64,000 nt of DNA from the NCBI GenBank assembly GCA_910578935.1, contig CAJTSM010000002.1, positions 112,940-176,939 on the forward strand. Reading direction: 5' to 3'. Each line of letters begins with the position of its first letter. The first letter of the stretch is position 1. A program made the position numbers and the translations under genes. The notes beneath the pieces are model-generated. The model did no database searches, had not been told where the DNA came from, and saw only the letters and a program-made list of their open reading frames with translations. This stretch comes from an uncultured Oscillibacter sp. (GTDB lineage: Bacteria; Bacillota; Clostridia; Oscillospirales; Oscillospiraceae). Below are positions 1 to 8,182 of this stretch, piece after piece.

Positions 1-965
1 TGGACAAAATGGAAACCCGGCCCAACGGGCTTATCATCGGGCGGCGGCGGGTGCCCCTGGGAGTGGTGGCCATTATCTTTGAGGCCCGGCCCAACGTCAC
101 CGTGGACGCGGCTGCGCTGTGTTTGAAGTCCGGCAACGTCTGCATTCTCCGCGGCGGGAAAGAGGCCATCCGCTCCAACCGCAAGGCGGCGGAGCTGATG
201 CGGACCGCCCTGGCCTCCGCCGGACTGCCGGAGGACTGTGTGTCCCTGGTCCAGGACACCAGCCATGAGACGGCGAATGAATTGATGCACTTGGACGGAT
301 CTGTGGACGTGCTCATCCCCCGGGGCGGCGCGGGGCTGATCCGGACCGTGGCCAGGGAGGCAAGCGTCCCGGTGATTCGCACAGGAGAGGGGGTCTGCCA
401 CATTTACGTGGATAAGGAGGCGGACCTGGACATGGGGGCGGAGATTCTTTACAACGCCAAGTGTTCCCGCCCCTCCGTCTGCAACGCGGCGGAGTGCCTG
501 CTGGTCCAGAGAGACATCGCGGAGGCGTTTTTGAAAAAGGCCCTACCCCTGCTGGACCGGCACAATGTGGAGCTGCGGTGCGATGAGAGGTCCCTGGCAA
601 TTCTGGGGGACCGGGCCGTTCCCGCCGCCGGGAGCGACTGGGACGCGGAGTACGATGACTACATTTTGGCCGTGCGGACGGTGCGGGATCTGGAAGAGGC
701 CGTCCAATTCATCAACGCCCATGGCACGGGGCACTCGGAAGCCATCATCACCACCAACTACTTTAATGCGCAGCGGTTTTTGGACGCGGTGGACGCGGCG
801 GCGGTGTACGTCAACGCCTCCACCCGGTTCACCGACGGCGGGGAGTTCGGCCTGGGGGCGGAGATCGGCATCTCCACTCAGAAAATGCACGCCCGGGGGC
901 CCATGGGACTGGAGGAACTGACCAGCTGCAAGTATGTGATTTACGGAGAGGGGCAGGTGCGGTAA
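1..965 (+). CDS. proA: Glutamate-5-semialdehyde dehydrogenase (gamma-glutamyl phosphate reductase), 5'-truncated by window edge
   Basis: ProA reduces gamma-glutamyl phosphate to glutamate semialdehyde with NADPH, the second step of proline synthesis in the cytoplasm. The reading frame is open to the window edge, and the ATG at 9 aligns inside the family, just before RRRVPLGVVAIIFEARPN, so roughly 100 N-terminal residues lie upstream. About 318 of the usual 415 residues are present. The active-site cysteine is seen in RPSVCNA (residue 158 counted from the ATG at 9), and the usual C-terminal GAEIGISTQKMHARGPMGL block is intact. proC follows after 2 bases, so the two form one proline operon; proB is expected upstream, outside the window. 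Confidence 0.97.
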   Translation, partial: DKMETRPNGLIIGRRRVPLGVVAIIFEARPNVTVDAAALCLKSGNVCILRGGKEAIRSNRKAAELMRTALASAGLPEDCVSLVQDTSHETANELMHLDGSVDVLIPRGGAGLIRTVAREASVPVIRTGEGVCHIYVDKEADLDMGAEILYNAKCSRPSVCNAAECLLVQRDIAEAFLKKALPLLDRHNVELRCDERSLAILGDRAVPAAGSDWDAEYDDYILAVRTVRDLEEAVQFINAHGTGHSEAIITTNYFNAQRFLDAVDAAAVYVNASTRFTDGGEFGLGAEIGISTQKMHARGPMGLEELTSCKYVIYGEGQVR

Positions 966-967
966 CC

Positions 968-1774
968 ATGAAATGGCCAGTATTTGGATTTATCGGAACC
1001 GGGAACATGGGCGGGGCTCTGGCCCGGGCCGCCCGGCGGCGGCTGGAGGGAGAGCAGATACTCCTGGCCAACCGGACGGAGGCCAAGGCGGCGGCCCTGG
1101 CACAGGAGCTGGGGGCATCCCTTTCCAACAACCGGACGGTTGTGGGAAACGCGGACTATATTTTCCTGGGCGTGAAGCCCCAGATGATGAAAGAGCTGCT
1201 GGCAGAAACCGCTCCGGAGCTGTATGCCCGGAAGGACCGCTTCATCCTGGTCACTATGGCGGCGGGGCTTACCATTGAGGACATTCAAAATATGGCGGGG
1301 GGGACCTATCCCGTCCTGCGGATTATGCCCAACACCCCCTGTTCCATTGGGGAGGGGATGGTGCTCTACACCTCCGGCCCCGGCGTGACGGAAGAGGAAG
1401 AGCGGGTGTTTCTGGAGGCCATGGCCGGAGCCGGGCGCTTTTCCCCCATTCCGGAGACGCTGATGGACGCGGGAAGCGCCGTGGCGGGCTGCGGTCCAGC
1501 TTTCGTGGACCTGTTTTTGGAAGCCCTGGCGGACGGGGGCGTGGCCTGCGGCCTGCCCAGGGCCCTGGCTCTGGAACTCGCCGCGCAAATGGCGGCGGGC
1601 TCCGCCCGGTTGATTCTCGAGAGCGGGCGGCACCCCGGGGATCTGAAAGACGCGGTATGCTCTCCCGGCGGGTCTACCATCCAGGGCGTACGAAAGCTGG
1701 AGGAGGCGGGTTTCCGCGGGGCGGTGATGAACGCGGTGATTGCCGCCTTTGAAAAAAGCCGGAATATGCGATGA
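968..1774 (+). CDS. proC: Pyrroline-5-carboxylate reductase
   Basis: ProC performs the last step of proline synthesis, reducing pyrroline-5-carboxylate with NAD(P)H. The 268-residue length is normal for the family. A Rossmann dinucleotide motif GFIGTGNMGG sits at residues 7-16, and the C-terminal dimerisation domain carries the family motif VCSPGGSTIQGVRKLE. The ATG lies 2 bases after the proA stop, so translation is probably coupled. A perfect hairpin terminator starts at its stop codon, closing the operon. No regulatory site is visible inside the window. Confidence 0.97.
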   Translation: MKWPVFGFIGTGNMGGALARAARRRLEGEQILLANRTEAKAAALAQELGASLSNNRTVVGNADYIFLGVKPQMMKELLAETAPELYARKDRFILVTMAAGLTIEDIQNMAGGTYPVLRIMPNTPCSIGEGMVLYTSGPGVTEEEERVFLEAMAGAGRFSPIPETLMDAGSAVAGCGPAFVDLFLEALADGGVACGLPRALALELAAQMAAGSARLILESGRHPGDLKDAVCSPGGSTIQGVRKLEEAGFRGAVMNAVIAAFEKSRNMR

Positions 1775-1807
1775 GAAAACCCCCGCGCATAGCGCGGGGG
1801 TTTTCTC
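1773..1807 (+). terminator. Rho-independent terminator of proA-proC
   Basis: A perfect 16-bp stem (1773-1788 with 1792-1807) with a 3-base loop; the stem ends in GGGGGTTTTCTC. It begins within the proC stop codon. Confidence 0.85.
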
Positions 1808-2018
1808 AGATCGGAAGATCTTCCGTGGAGCCTCCGGCGAAGGGTGCCCAGCCGAAGGGAGAGGGAAAGGGATAGCGGCAGAAGACGCCGCGCGGTGTGT
1901 GTGGGACCCTCTCCCGCCGGCCGGGCGTCCCGCCGGAAACACAAAAACGGTGCCGAGCAACAAACTCAACACCGCCTTAATACGCGATCGCACGCTTACA
2001 AACCTGTTGCCTCCGCCC

Positions 2019-2047
2019 TTGCAAAAGGGTGGGGGAATGGGTATAAT
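2019..2047 (+). promoter_or_regulatory. Near-consensus sigma-A promoter in the proC-serA gap
   Basis: TTGCAA at 2019-2024, a 17-base spacer, then TATAAT at 2042-2047. No protein gene lies downstream on this strand before the convergent serA terminator, so the promoter would make a short RNA. Confidence 0.55.
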
Positions 2048-2053
2048 AAGCCC

Positions 2054-2160
2054 GTGGTGCAGTTAAAGCTGCTGTGCTGAGTGGGGTTGCACTCGTACAG
2101 GGCCGCTGGGCGCCCTAACACCCGGCGGCCTGCCGCATTCATGTTTCCATTTTTATTTTA
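2054..2160 (+). ncRNA. Candidate small structured RNA of unknown class
   Basis: The roughly 105 bases after the promoter hold no convincing ORF but several potential helices. One is GCAG/CTGC around 2063-2076. Another is a GC-rich stem pairing GCCGCTGGG near 2103 with CCCGGCGGC near 2122. The segment ends in a T-rich stretch (about 2142-2160). I looked for SRP RNA (no GGAA tetraloop/GGAAGCAG core), tmRNA and RNase P signatures and found none. A 6S-like RNA cannot be excluded by eye. The adjoining 1808-2018 segment shows nothing recognisable. Confidence 0.3.
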
Positions 2161-2199
2161 CCTCCAACTGTCCAAAATTGCAAGGGGTTTCGACAGAAG

Positions 2200-2236
2200 A
2201 AACGCACCCCGCCCAGGCTGGGCGGGGTGCGTTTTT
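2200..2236 (-). terminator. Terminator downstream of serA
   Basis: Stem AAACGCACCCCGCCCA / TGGGCGGGGTGCGTTT with a 3-base loop, directly after the serA stop codon on the minus strand. It may also stop plus-strand transcription, since both flanks are A/T-rich. Confidence 0.8.
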
Positions 2237-3144
2237 TAAAATTTCTCAATGACGTCCACCAGCTCCAAGCCGATGCGTTTCTGGGCCTCTTTGGTTCCCG
2301 CGCCGATATGGGGCGTACAGGAAACCGCCGGATGCCGCGCCAGGGCCCAGTTGGGGTCCTTCTCGCTGAGCCACACGTCCAGCCCCGCCGCCCGGACTTT
2401 CCCGGATTCCAGGGCCTCTAAAAGGGCCTCTTCATCCACGTTGCTGCCCCGGGAAACATTGACGATCACCACGCCGTCTTTCATTTTTTTCAGGGACTCC
2501 CGGTCCACCAGCGGTCTTTCCCCGCCGGGGGCGCAGAGGATCAGCACATCGGCCTCCGCCAGCAGTTCGTCCATGGAGACAAACCGCATGGTTTCGCACT
2601 CGCAGCCCTCCGGTTTGTTCCGGTGAACGGTGGAGAGGACATTCATCCCCAGGGCCTGGCATTTGGTCCCCACCATCTGCCCGATCCGGCCATAGCCAAT
2701 GATTCCGGCGGTCTTGCCGGAGAGCTCGAACCCCTTGGAATAGGCCTTCTTCTCCCACTTGTTCTCCCGCATGGTGTAGCCCGCGATGGAGATATTCCGG
2801 GCGCAGGAGAAGAGGAGGGCCAAAGCCAGCTCGGCCACCGCGTTGGAAGAGGCCCGGGGTGTGTTTTTCACGGCGATGCCCGCCGCCTCCGCGTACTTGA
2901 CGGCGATGTTGTCCACGCCGACGCCCGCCCGGACAATGAGCTTCAGACGGCTGCCCTTGGCGGCGTCGATCTGGGGCTCCCGGATCTTGGTGGCGGAGCG
3001 GATGATAACGGCGTCAAAATCCCGCAGGGCGGAGCCCAGGGCGTCGGGCTCATAGAACTGCTCCACCACCTCGCAGCCGTCCTTCCGTAGCCGCTCAATA
3101 GCGGACGCGTCCATTCCGTCGGTGACCAATACGCGCTTTAACAT
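2236..3144 (-). CDS. serA: D-3-phosphoglycerate dehydrogenase, short form without ACT domain
   Basis: Oxidises 3-phosphoglycerate to 3-phosphohydroxypyruvate, the entry step of serine synthesis. I start at the ATG at 3144 (MLKRVLVTDG), preceded by AAAGGGG; a longer upstream reading frame exists but lacks family similarity. The 302 residues show the D-isomer 2-hydroxyacid dehydrogenase fold. The NAD motif GYGRIG is at 150-155, the catalytic Arg in NVSRG at 232, and the catalytic His in TPHIG at 279. The C-terminal ASB/ACT regulatory domains of long SerA are missing, so serine feedback through ACT is not expected. serC lies 229 bases upstream on the same strand, giving a serC-serA pair. Confidence 0.93.
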   Translation of the reverse strand: MLKRVLVTDGMDASAIERLRKDGCEVVEQFYEPDALGSALRDFDAVIIRSATKIREPQIDAAKGSRLKLIVRAGVGVDNIAVKYAEAAGIAVKNTPRASSNAVAELALALLFSCARNISIAGYTMRENKWEKKAYSKGFELSGKTAGIIGYGRIGQMVGTKCQALGMNVLSTVHRNKPEGCECETMRFVSMDELLAEADVLILCAPGGERPLVDRESLKKMKDGVVIVNVSRGSNVDEEALLEALESGKVRAAGLDVWLSEKDPNWALARHPAVSCTPHIGAGTKEAQKRIGLELVDVIEKF

Positions 3145-3373
3145 AGTTCGTACCCCTTTCTTTGTTGCAGCGCACCCCAGGGGCGCTGCCGTCGGCTTCC
3201 TCATACCCATTGGGGGACAGGTATGTCCGGCAACCCGGAAGGGGGTCCAGGGGCAAAGCCCCTGGTTTCTCCGCATGGCGGAAAAAGCAATTGAAATCAT
3301 GTTTGCGGCGGCTCCAGTGACCGCTGTCACCGGAGAGGGGGGATCGAAAGGGGGGACGAAGTCCCCTCTTTCA

Positions 3374-4462
3374 TTAACTGTGCTCCGCCTCGTACTTTCT
3401 GAGGAACTCCACCAGAGCCTCCACGCCCTCCTTGGGCATGGCGTTGTAGATGGACGCCCGGAGGCCGCCCACGCTCTTATGGCCCTTCAAATTGTCGAAG
3501 CCCGCCGCTTTACTGGCCGCCACCACGTCGGCGTCCTGTTCCTTGCTGGGGGTGACGAAGGGCACGTTCATCAAGGAACGGTCCTCTTTCCGGACGGCGC
3601 CGGTAAAGAGCTTGCTCTGGTCCAGGAAATCGTAGAGAATCTTCGCCTTTTCCTCGTTGCGCTTGTGCATGGCCTCCAGGCCGCCGTTATCCAGGAGGTA
3701 CTTAAAGACCTTGCCGCAGCAGTAGATCGCCCAGCAGTTGGGGGTGTTGTACAGGGAGTCGTTGTCCGCGTGGGTCTTGTAGCTCATATAGGTGGGCACG
3801 AATTTGGGCAGGTCGTCCCGGATGAGGTCCTCCCGGATGATGACAATGGCCATGCCCGCCGGACCCACGTTCTTCTGCACGCCGCCCCAGATCAGGCCGT
3901 ACTTCGTCACGTCGCAGGGCCGGGAGAGGAACATGCTGGACTGGTCGGAAACCAGGACCTTTCCCTTGGTGTCCGGCAGCTGGAAGTAGGTGGTGCCGTT
4001 GATGGTTTCGTTCTCGCAGATATAGACATAGTCGGCGTTCTCCGGGATGTTCAGATCCGAGCAGTCGGGGATATAGGAGAAATTCTTGTCGGCGGAGGAG
4101 GCCACAATGTTCACCTCGCCGTATTTCTTTGCCTCAGCGATGGCCTTCTTGGACCACGCGCCGGTTTCCACATAGCACCCCAGGCCGTTTTTCATCAGGT
4201 TCATGGCCACCATGGCGAACTGGACCGTGCCGCCGCCCTGAATGAAGAGGACCTTGTAGTTGTCGGGAATCCCCATGAGCCTGCGGAGGTCCGCCTCCGC
4301 CTCGTCCCGGATCTGCTGAAACACCTTGGACCGGTGGCTCATCTCCATGACGCACATGCCGCTTTGGCGGTAGTTCATCATCTCGGCGGCGATCTCCTCC
4401 AGCACCGGCTCCGGCATCATAGCGGGTCCGGCGGAGAAATTGTAAGTGCGGCCGTATTTCAT
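3374..4462 (-). CDS. serC: Phosphoserine aminotransferase
   Basis: PLP enzyme that transaminates 3-phosphohydroxypyruvate to phosphoserine with glutamate. It works with the adjacent serA; serB is not in the window. The 362-residue length is typical. The N-terminus NFSAGPAMMPEPVLEE is the SerC signature, and the PLP-binding lysine is K197 in GGVQKNVGPAG. The start at 4462 is preceded by GGAGGAACGCGCT. The serC-serA intergenic region (3145-3373) carries hairpin-forming GC-rich sequence, including CCAGGGGC/GCCCCTGG around 3250, but no gene I can support. Confidence 0.96.
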   Translation of the reverse strand: MKYGRTYNFSAGPAMMPEPVLEEIAAEMMNYRQSGMCVMEMSHRSKVFQQIRDEAEADLRRLMGIPDNYKVLFIQGGGTVQFAMVAMNLMKNGLGCYVETGAWSKKAIAEAKKYGEVNIVASSADKNFSYIPDCSDLNIPENADYVYICENETINGTTYFQLPDTKGKVLVSDQSSMFLSRPCDVTKYGLIWGGVQKNVGPAGMAIVIIREDLIRDDLPKFVPTYMSYKTHADNDSLYNTPNCWAIYCCGKVFKYLLDNGGLEAMHKRNEEKAKILYDFLDQSKLFTGAVRKEDRSLMNVPFVTPSKEQDADVVAASKAAGFDNLKGHKSVGGLRASIYNAMPKEGVEALVEFLRKYEAEHS

Positions 4463-4786
4463 AGCGCGTTCCTCCGTTCAATTTTTCACAAATTCCGCCC
4501 CTTGCGGGGGCGCTTTCCTGTCCATAGTATACAGGATTTTTTTGTCGGAATCAACTGTCTTCCTAAATTTTCTATCAAAAGGTAAACCTTTCTTTTCCTT
4601 CGCACAGTCCCGCCGGCAGATTATTTTGTGGGAGCGGGCCTCCGGCCGCCCTTGGCGGCTTGCCGTTTAGAGCTGCGGCGTCCCTCCTTGCGGGGAGGTG
4701 TCCGCCCTTCCACGGGAAATGCCGGCAGCCCGGGAAAAGGGCAGACACGCCGGTCCGGAGCGTGTCCAATGAGGACATTTGATCCT

Positions 4787-4865
4787 GTAGGGGCCGCCCC
4801 CTTGGGCGGCCCGATGCGCGGCCCAATCCTTGTACCGGCAGGCCGCCGGGGGCGGCGGCCCCTAC
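4787..4865. repeat. REP-like palindrome pair (forward 4787-4812, reverse 4839-4865)
   Basis: Two copies of the window's dispersed palindrome in opposite orientation. The forward unit begins GTAGGGGCCGCC and is self-complementary; the reverse unit ends GGCGGCGGCCCCTAC. They are separated by 26 bases. They lie in the non-coding 4463-5169 gap between divergent serC and the ClC gene. See the transposase at 44289, which carries the same sequence. Confidence 0.8.
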
Positions 4866-4962
4866 ACGATGGCCCGGTTATAAAATGCGCAACGGGACGC
4901 TCCCCCGGTCCGCCCCTACTTGCATTCCACGGAGAAACCCTGTATACTGTGTTAAGAACGTG

Positions 4963-5131
4963 TTAAGGAAACGCTAATTCCATCAACGTGTACGGAATAC
5001 CAGCCAAATTTTTTGTCCGGCAAGGCAAAATACCGCAGGAATCCGGACGGATTTCAAGATTTTTTTAACCCAGGCCAGGCAGAAAATTGGGCGGCAGGAC
5101 GTACGCGGGGATTTATTCGGTGCTTCCTTAA
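4963..5131. repeat. Putative MITE-like element with imperfect terminal inverted repeats
   Basis: Bounded by TTAAGGAAACGCTAATTCC on the left and, in inverse, TTAAGGAAGCACCGAATAA on the right (8 exact outer bases, then partial identity). A block almost identical to the left end plus CAACGTGTA recurs at 10081-10119. There is no ORF inside. The remainder of the 4463-5169 gap holds the REP pair and nothing else I can support. Confidence 0.4.
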
Positions 5132-5169
5132 GAAACCCCGCCCCGGCGGGAAAGCGGCGGAGGAAAGAA

Positions 5170-6495
5170 ATGACCTTGGAAGACATGAAGCGGGACCTCC
5201 GGTCCCGGTGGGAGCTGACGGCGCTGTATGCCCGGGCTCTGGGGAAGTGGCTGCTGCTGGCCACGGCGGCGGGAGTTTCCTGCGGCTTGGTGGGAACGCT
5301 GTTCCACACGGCGGTGGAATGCGTGACGGAGCTCCGGGGGGAGTTCCCTTGGCTGTTGTATTTTCTGCCCCTGGCGGGCCTCCTCATCGTGGGGCTTTAC
5401 AAACTCCTGGGTACGGAGGGCCAGGGTACCAACGACATTTTCAACGAAGTCCACACAGGGGGAGGCATCTCCATCCTGCTGGTGCCCGCCATCTTCCTGG
5501 GAACGGTGCTGACCCATCTTTGCGGCGGTTCCGCCGGACGGGAGGGAGCGGCCCTCCAAATGGGCGGCTCCTTGGGCTATCGGGTGGGGAGGCTCTTCGG
5601 CTTTGACGAACAGGACCTCCGCATCGCCACCACCACGGGTATGGCGGCCTTTTTCGCCGCTCTTTTCGGCACACCCCTGGCGGCGGCGGTGTTCTCCATC
5701 GCCGTGGTCAGTGTGGACGCCTTCTATCACGCCGCCTTTTTCCCCGCCCTGATCGGCGCCCTGGAGGCCTATGGCGTCTCCCGCCTGCTGGGAGTGGAAC
5801 CCACCCATTTTGCGGTGGAGGTCCCGGGGCCGGCGGCGGGACTGCTGGTCCGGGCGGGGGCGCTGGCGGGGCTGTGCGGGCTGCTCTCCGTGGTGTTCTC
5901 CGGGACCATCCGCCTGACGGAGCATCAGATGGCTAAGCGGATTCCAAATCCCTGGGTCCGGGCCTTCGCCGGAGGCTGCGCCGTCATTGCTTTGACCTGG
6001 CTTTGCGGAACCAGGGACTACAACGGCGCAGGGATGGGGGTCATCGCCGCCGCCGTGGAAGACGGAACGGTTCAGCCCGCCGCCTTCCTGCTGAAAATCC
6101 TCTTTACCGCCGTCACCTTGGGCGCCGGGTTCAAGGGCGGGGAAGTGGTGCCCTCCTTTTTCGTGGGGGCGGCCTTCGGCTGTGCGGCGGGGCCGCTGCT
6201 GGGACTTCCGGCGGGCTTTGCCGCCGCGCTGGGGTTGGTGTCCGTGTTCTGCGGGGCGACGAACTGTCCTCTGGCCTCCATCGCTTTGGCGATTGAGCTC
6301 TTCGGCAGTGAGGGACTGCCGTACTTCTCCCTGGCCTGCTGCGTCAGTTACGTCCTCTCCGGCTACGGGGGGCTGTACTCCAGCCAGACCATTCTGCACT
6401 CCAAGCTGAAAGGGCGCTATATCAACGTACATACCAACGACCAGGCCGTGGAGCGCACCGCCGCCGCCCAGGCGGAGGCCGAAGCCCTGAAATAG
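5170..6495 (+). CDS. ClC-family chloride channel / H+-coupled anion antiporter
   Basis: Polytopic membrane protein of 441 residues, the core length of prokaryotic ClC proteins without CBS domains. ClC selectivity signatures are visible: GSAGREGAALQ at about 120-130, matching the GREGP-type motif with the gating glutamate at E125, and the later GAGFKGGEVVPSFFVG, matching GxFxP. Glu at the gate suggests coupled H+/anion exchange rather than a passive channel, but the internal proton glutamate cannot be assigned by eye. The start has a GGAGGAAAG ribosome site. A YetF-like membrane protein follows after 69 bases, perhaps co-transcribed. Confidence 0.92.
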   Translation: MTLEDMKRDLRSRWELTALYARALGKWLLLATAAGVSCGLVGTLFHTAVECVTELRGEFPWLLYFLPLAGLLIVGLYKLLGTEGQGTNDIFNEVHTGGGISILLVPAIFLGTVLTHLCGGSAGREGAALQMGGSLGYRVGRLFGFDEQDLRIATTTGMAAFFAALFGTPLAAAVFSIAVVSVDAFYHAAFFPALIGALEAYGVSRLLGVEPTHFAVEVPGPAAGLLVRAGALAGLCGLLSVVFSGTIRLTEHQMAKRIPNPWVRAFAGGCAVIALTWLCGTRDYNGAGMGVIAAAVEDGTVQPAAFLLKILFTAVTLGAGFKGGEVVPSFFVGAAFGCAAGPLLGLPAGFAAALGLVSVFCGATNCPLASIALAIELFGSEGLPYFSLACCVSYVLSGYGGLYSSQTILHSKLKGRYINVHTNDQAVERTAAAQAEAEALK

Positions 6496-6564
6496 GCCGC
6501 ATAAAACGCGCCCCCTGCGGCATACTGTCGTCAACCGACATTTGCCACGGGAGGCGTTTTTTTC

Positions 6565-7284
6565 ATGACTCAACTTCTGCAAGACACCGGCATGACGGTC
6601 CTGACCACCCTGCTGTCTATCCTGGTCCTGTTTCTCCTCACCAAGCTGATGGGCGCCAAACAGGTGTCCCAGATGACCATGTTCGACTATGTGGTGGGCA
6701 TTACCATCGGCTCCGTTGCCGCGGAGCTGGCCACGGAGCTGGAGGCGCCCCACAAACCCCTCGCCGCCATCATCGTCTACGGAGTGGTGGCCACGGGCAT
6801 CTCCCTGCTCACCAGCAGGTCCCTGAAGGCCCGGGCCCTCCTCACCGGGAAACCTCTGATTCTCTTGGAGGACGGGGTCATTTACCGGGAGAATCTGAAA
6901 AAGGCCCGGCTGGATCTGAACGAATTTCTGACCTACTGCCGCATTGGCGGCTGGTTCGACCTCAGCCAGCTTCAGACTGCGGTCTTTGAGCACAACGGCA
7001 CCGTCAGTTTCCTGCCCAAGGAGGCGGACCGCCCCGCCACTCCGGCGGACCTGAACAAAAATCCCGCCCAGTCCCAGGTCCAGACCCCCTTCGTCATGGA
7101 CGGAAAGCTCCTCAGCGGAAACCTCCGCCAGTCCGGAAAAGAGGACGAATGGGTCCGCCGCGCCCTTCTCCGGCAGGGCTACCGGGACGAAGGGGAAGTC
7201 TTTCTGGCCCTCTGGGACGGGGGAGAGGGACTGACCGTCTTCCCCATGGACCCCAGGCGAAGAACCGGTGCGGTGCAGCCGTAA
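6565..7284 (+). CDS. YetF-like DUF421 membrane protein
   Basis: 239 residues with the YetF layout. There are three predicted N-terminal membrane segments (about 10-90), then a soluble domain containing LLTGKPLILLEDGVIYRENL, the strongly conserved part of the family. MGAKQVSQMTMFDYVVGI and the following helix are typical of DUF421. The biochemical role is unknown; in Bacillus, relatives of this family have been linked to the spore envelope. GGGAGGCG precedes the ATG. A bidirectional-looking terminator sits at 7400-7433 before the convergent HAD gene. The 7285-7524 gap also holds degenerate REP-like palindromes (GTCCGCC-type, about 7275-7310 and 7337-7367). Confidence 0.85.
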   Translation: MTQLLQDTGMTVLTTLLSILVLFLLTKLMGAKQVSQMTMFDYVVGITIGSVAAELATELEAPHKPLAAIIVYGVVATGISLLTSRSLKARALLTGKPLILLEDGVIYRENLKKARLDLNEFLTYCRIGGWFDLSQLQTAVFEHNGTVSFLPKEADRPATPADLNKNPAQSQVQTPFVMDGKLLSGNLRQSGKEDEWVRRALLRQGYRDEGEVFLALWDGGEGLTVFPMDPRRRTGAVQP

Positions 7285-7399
7285 GGGCGGACCTGCGCGT
7301 CCGTCCTTCTCCCGGAACCGTGGCTGCTCTCTATAGAAAAAGGCGGACACATAGATCCGCCTCTACAAGGCACCCCCTTGGCCAAAAGGCGGCTCCCGA

Positions 7400-7433
7400 A
7401 GAAATGGCCCGGTCCCCTGACCGGGCCATTTCT
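7400..7433. terminator. Bidirectional terminator between YetF-like gene and HAD gene
   Basis: Stem AGAAATGGCCCGGT / ACCGGGCCATTTCT around a 6-base loop, with A and T runs on its flanks, placed between convergent genes. Confidence 0.75.
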
Positions 7434-7524
7434 TTAGTTCTCTCCAGGCTCAGGCCTTGTTTAAACGTTGGCGAAATGCCGGATTGAGGCGGATCTTTTG
7501 TCGGGCGCGGTTCTAAAACAGGCT

Positions 7525-8181
7525 CTAGTGCGCCAGAATAAACCTCTCCAGCTCCTCCGGGGTTTTCACCACGGCCACCGCCCCGGCTTCCTCCAGTTCT
7601 CCCGGCGGAGCGTAGCCGAAGAACTCCACCCCGGCGCAGTCCACGCCGCAGGCCCGGGCCCCCAGAACGTCAAATTTCCGATCCCCCACCATCAGCACTT
7701 GGGGAAGGTCCTCCCGCCGCAGCCCCAGCTGCCGCATCGCCTCCCGGACCACGTCCTCCTTCTCCCAGTCCCCGCGGGGCGGACTGCCCACCAGGGCGGA
7801 GAGGTGGGGCGTGAAGCCGAACCGGGCGCAGATGGAGACGCACAGGTTCTCCGGCTTGGAGGAGGCCAGGGCCAGCACATAGCCCTGTTCCTTCAAGCGG
7901 CCCATGACGGCCTCCATGCCCGGGGCCGCCCGGTTCTCGTACTGGCCCACGGGTTCGTAAACCTGGCGGAAACGCTCCACGGCCTCCGCCGCCTTTTCGG
8001 GGCTGTAGCCGCAGAAGCGGGTGAAGGAGTCCTGAAGGGGCGGACCGATGAAGCGGAGGAGGGTTTCCTCCTCCGGCACCGGGTCGCCGTAGCTCTCTAT
8101 GGTTTCCCGGACGCAGTGGACGATGCCCTCCCGGGAGTCCGTCAGGGTGCCGTCCAAGTCAAAGAGTATGTAGCGGTACAT
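7525..8181 (-). CDS. HAD-superfamily hydrolase, phosphoglycolate phosphatase-like
   Basis: Cytoplasmic phosphatase of 218 residues. Motif I is ILFDLDGTLTDS (nucleophile D8, acid D10), followed by a helical cap of the Gph/PpaX type. Motif III lysine lies in the GDWEKEDVV region and motif IV is VGDRKFDVLGA. The substrate cannot be told from sequence; phosphoglycolate, pyrophosphate and other small phosphates are all used by relatives. Its start is one base after the stop of the upstream MBL hydrolase, so the two form a tight operon. Confidence 0.9.
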   Translation of the reverse strand: MYRYILFDLDGTLTDSREGIVHCVRETIESYGDPVPEEETLLRFIGPPLQDSFTRFCGYSPEKAAEAVERFRQVYEPVGQYENRAAPGMEAVMGRLKEQGYVLALASSKPENLCVSICARFGFTPHLSALVGSPPRGDWEKEDVVREAMRQLGLRREDLPQVLMVGDRKFDVLGARACGVDCAGVEFFGYAPPGELEEAGAVAVVKTPEELERFILAH

Positions 8182-8182
8182 A

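Noticed and set aside
2054..2160. SRP RNA or tmRNA in the proC-serA gap
   Set aside because: The conserved GGAAGCAG-type core of SRP RNA and the tmRNA tRNA-like ends are not found.
3122..4585. Long plus-strand open frame antisense to serC
   Set aside because: It is the complement of a clear serC gene in GC-rich DNA, with no family signal; same reasoning for similar long antisense frames elsewhere.
5128..7350. Minus-strand 740-residue open frame opposite the ClC and YetF-like genes
   Set aside because: Low-complexity Gly/Gln/Arg composition and two well-supported plus-strand genes make it a shadow.
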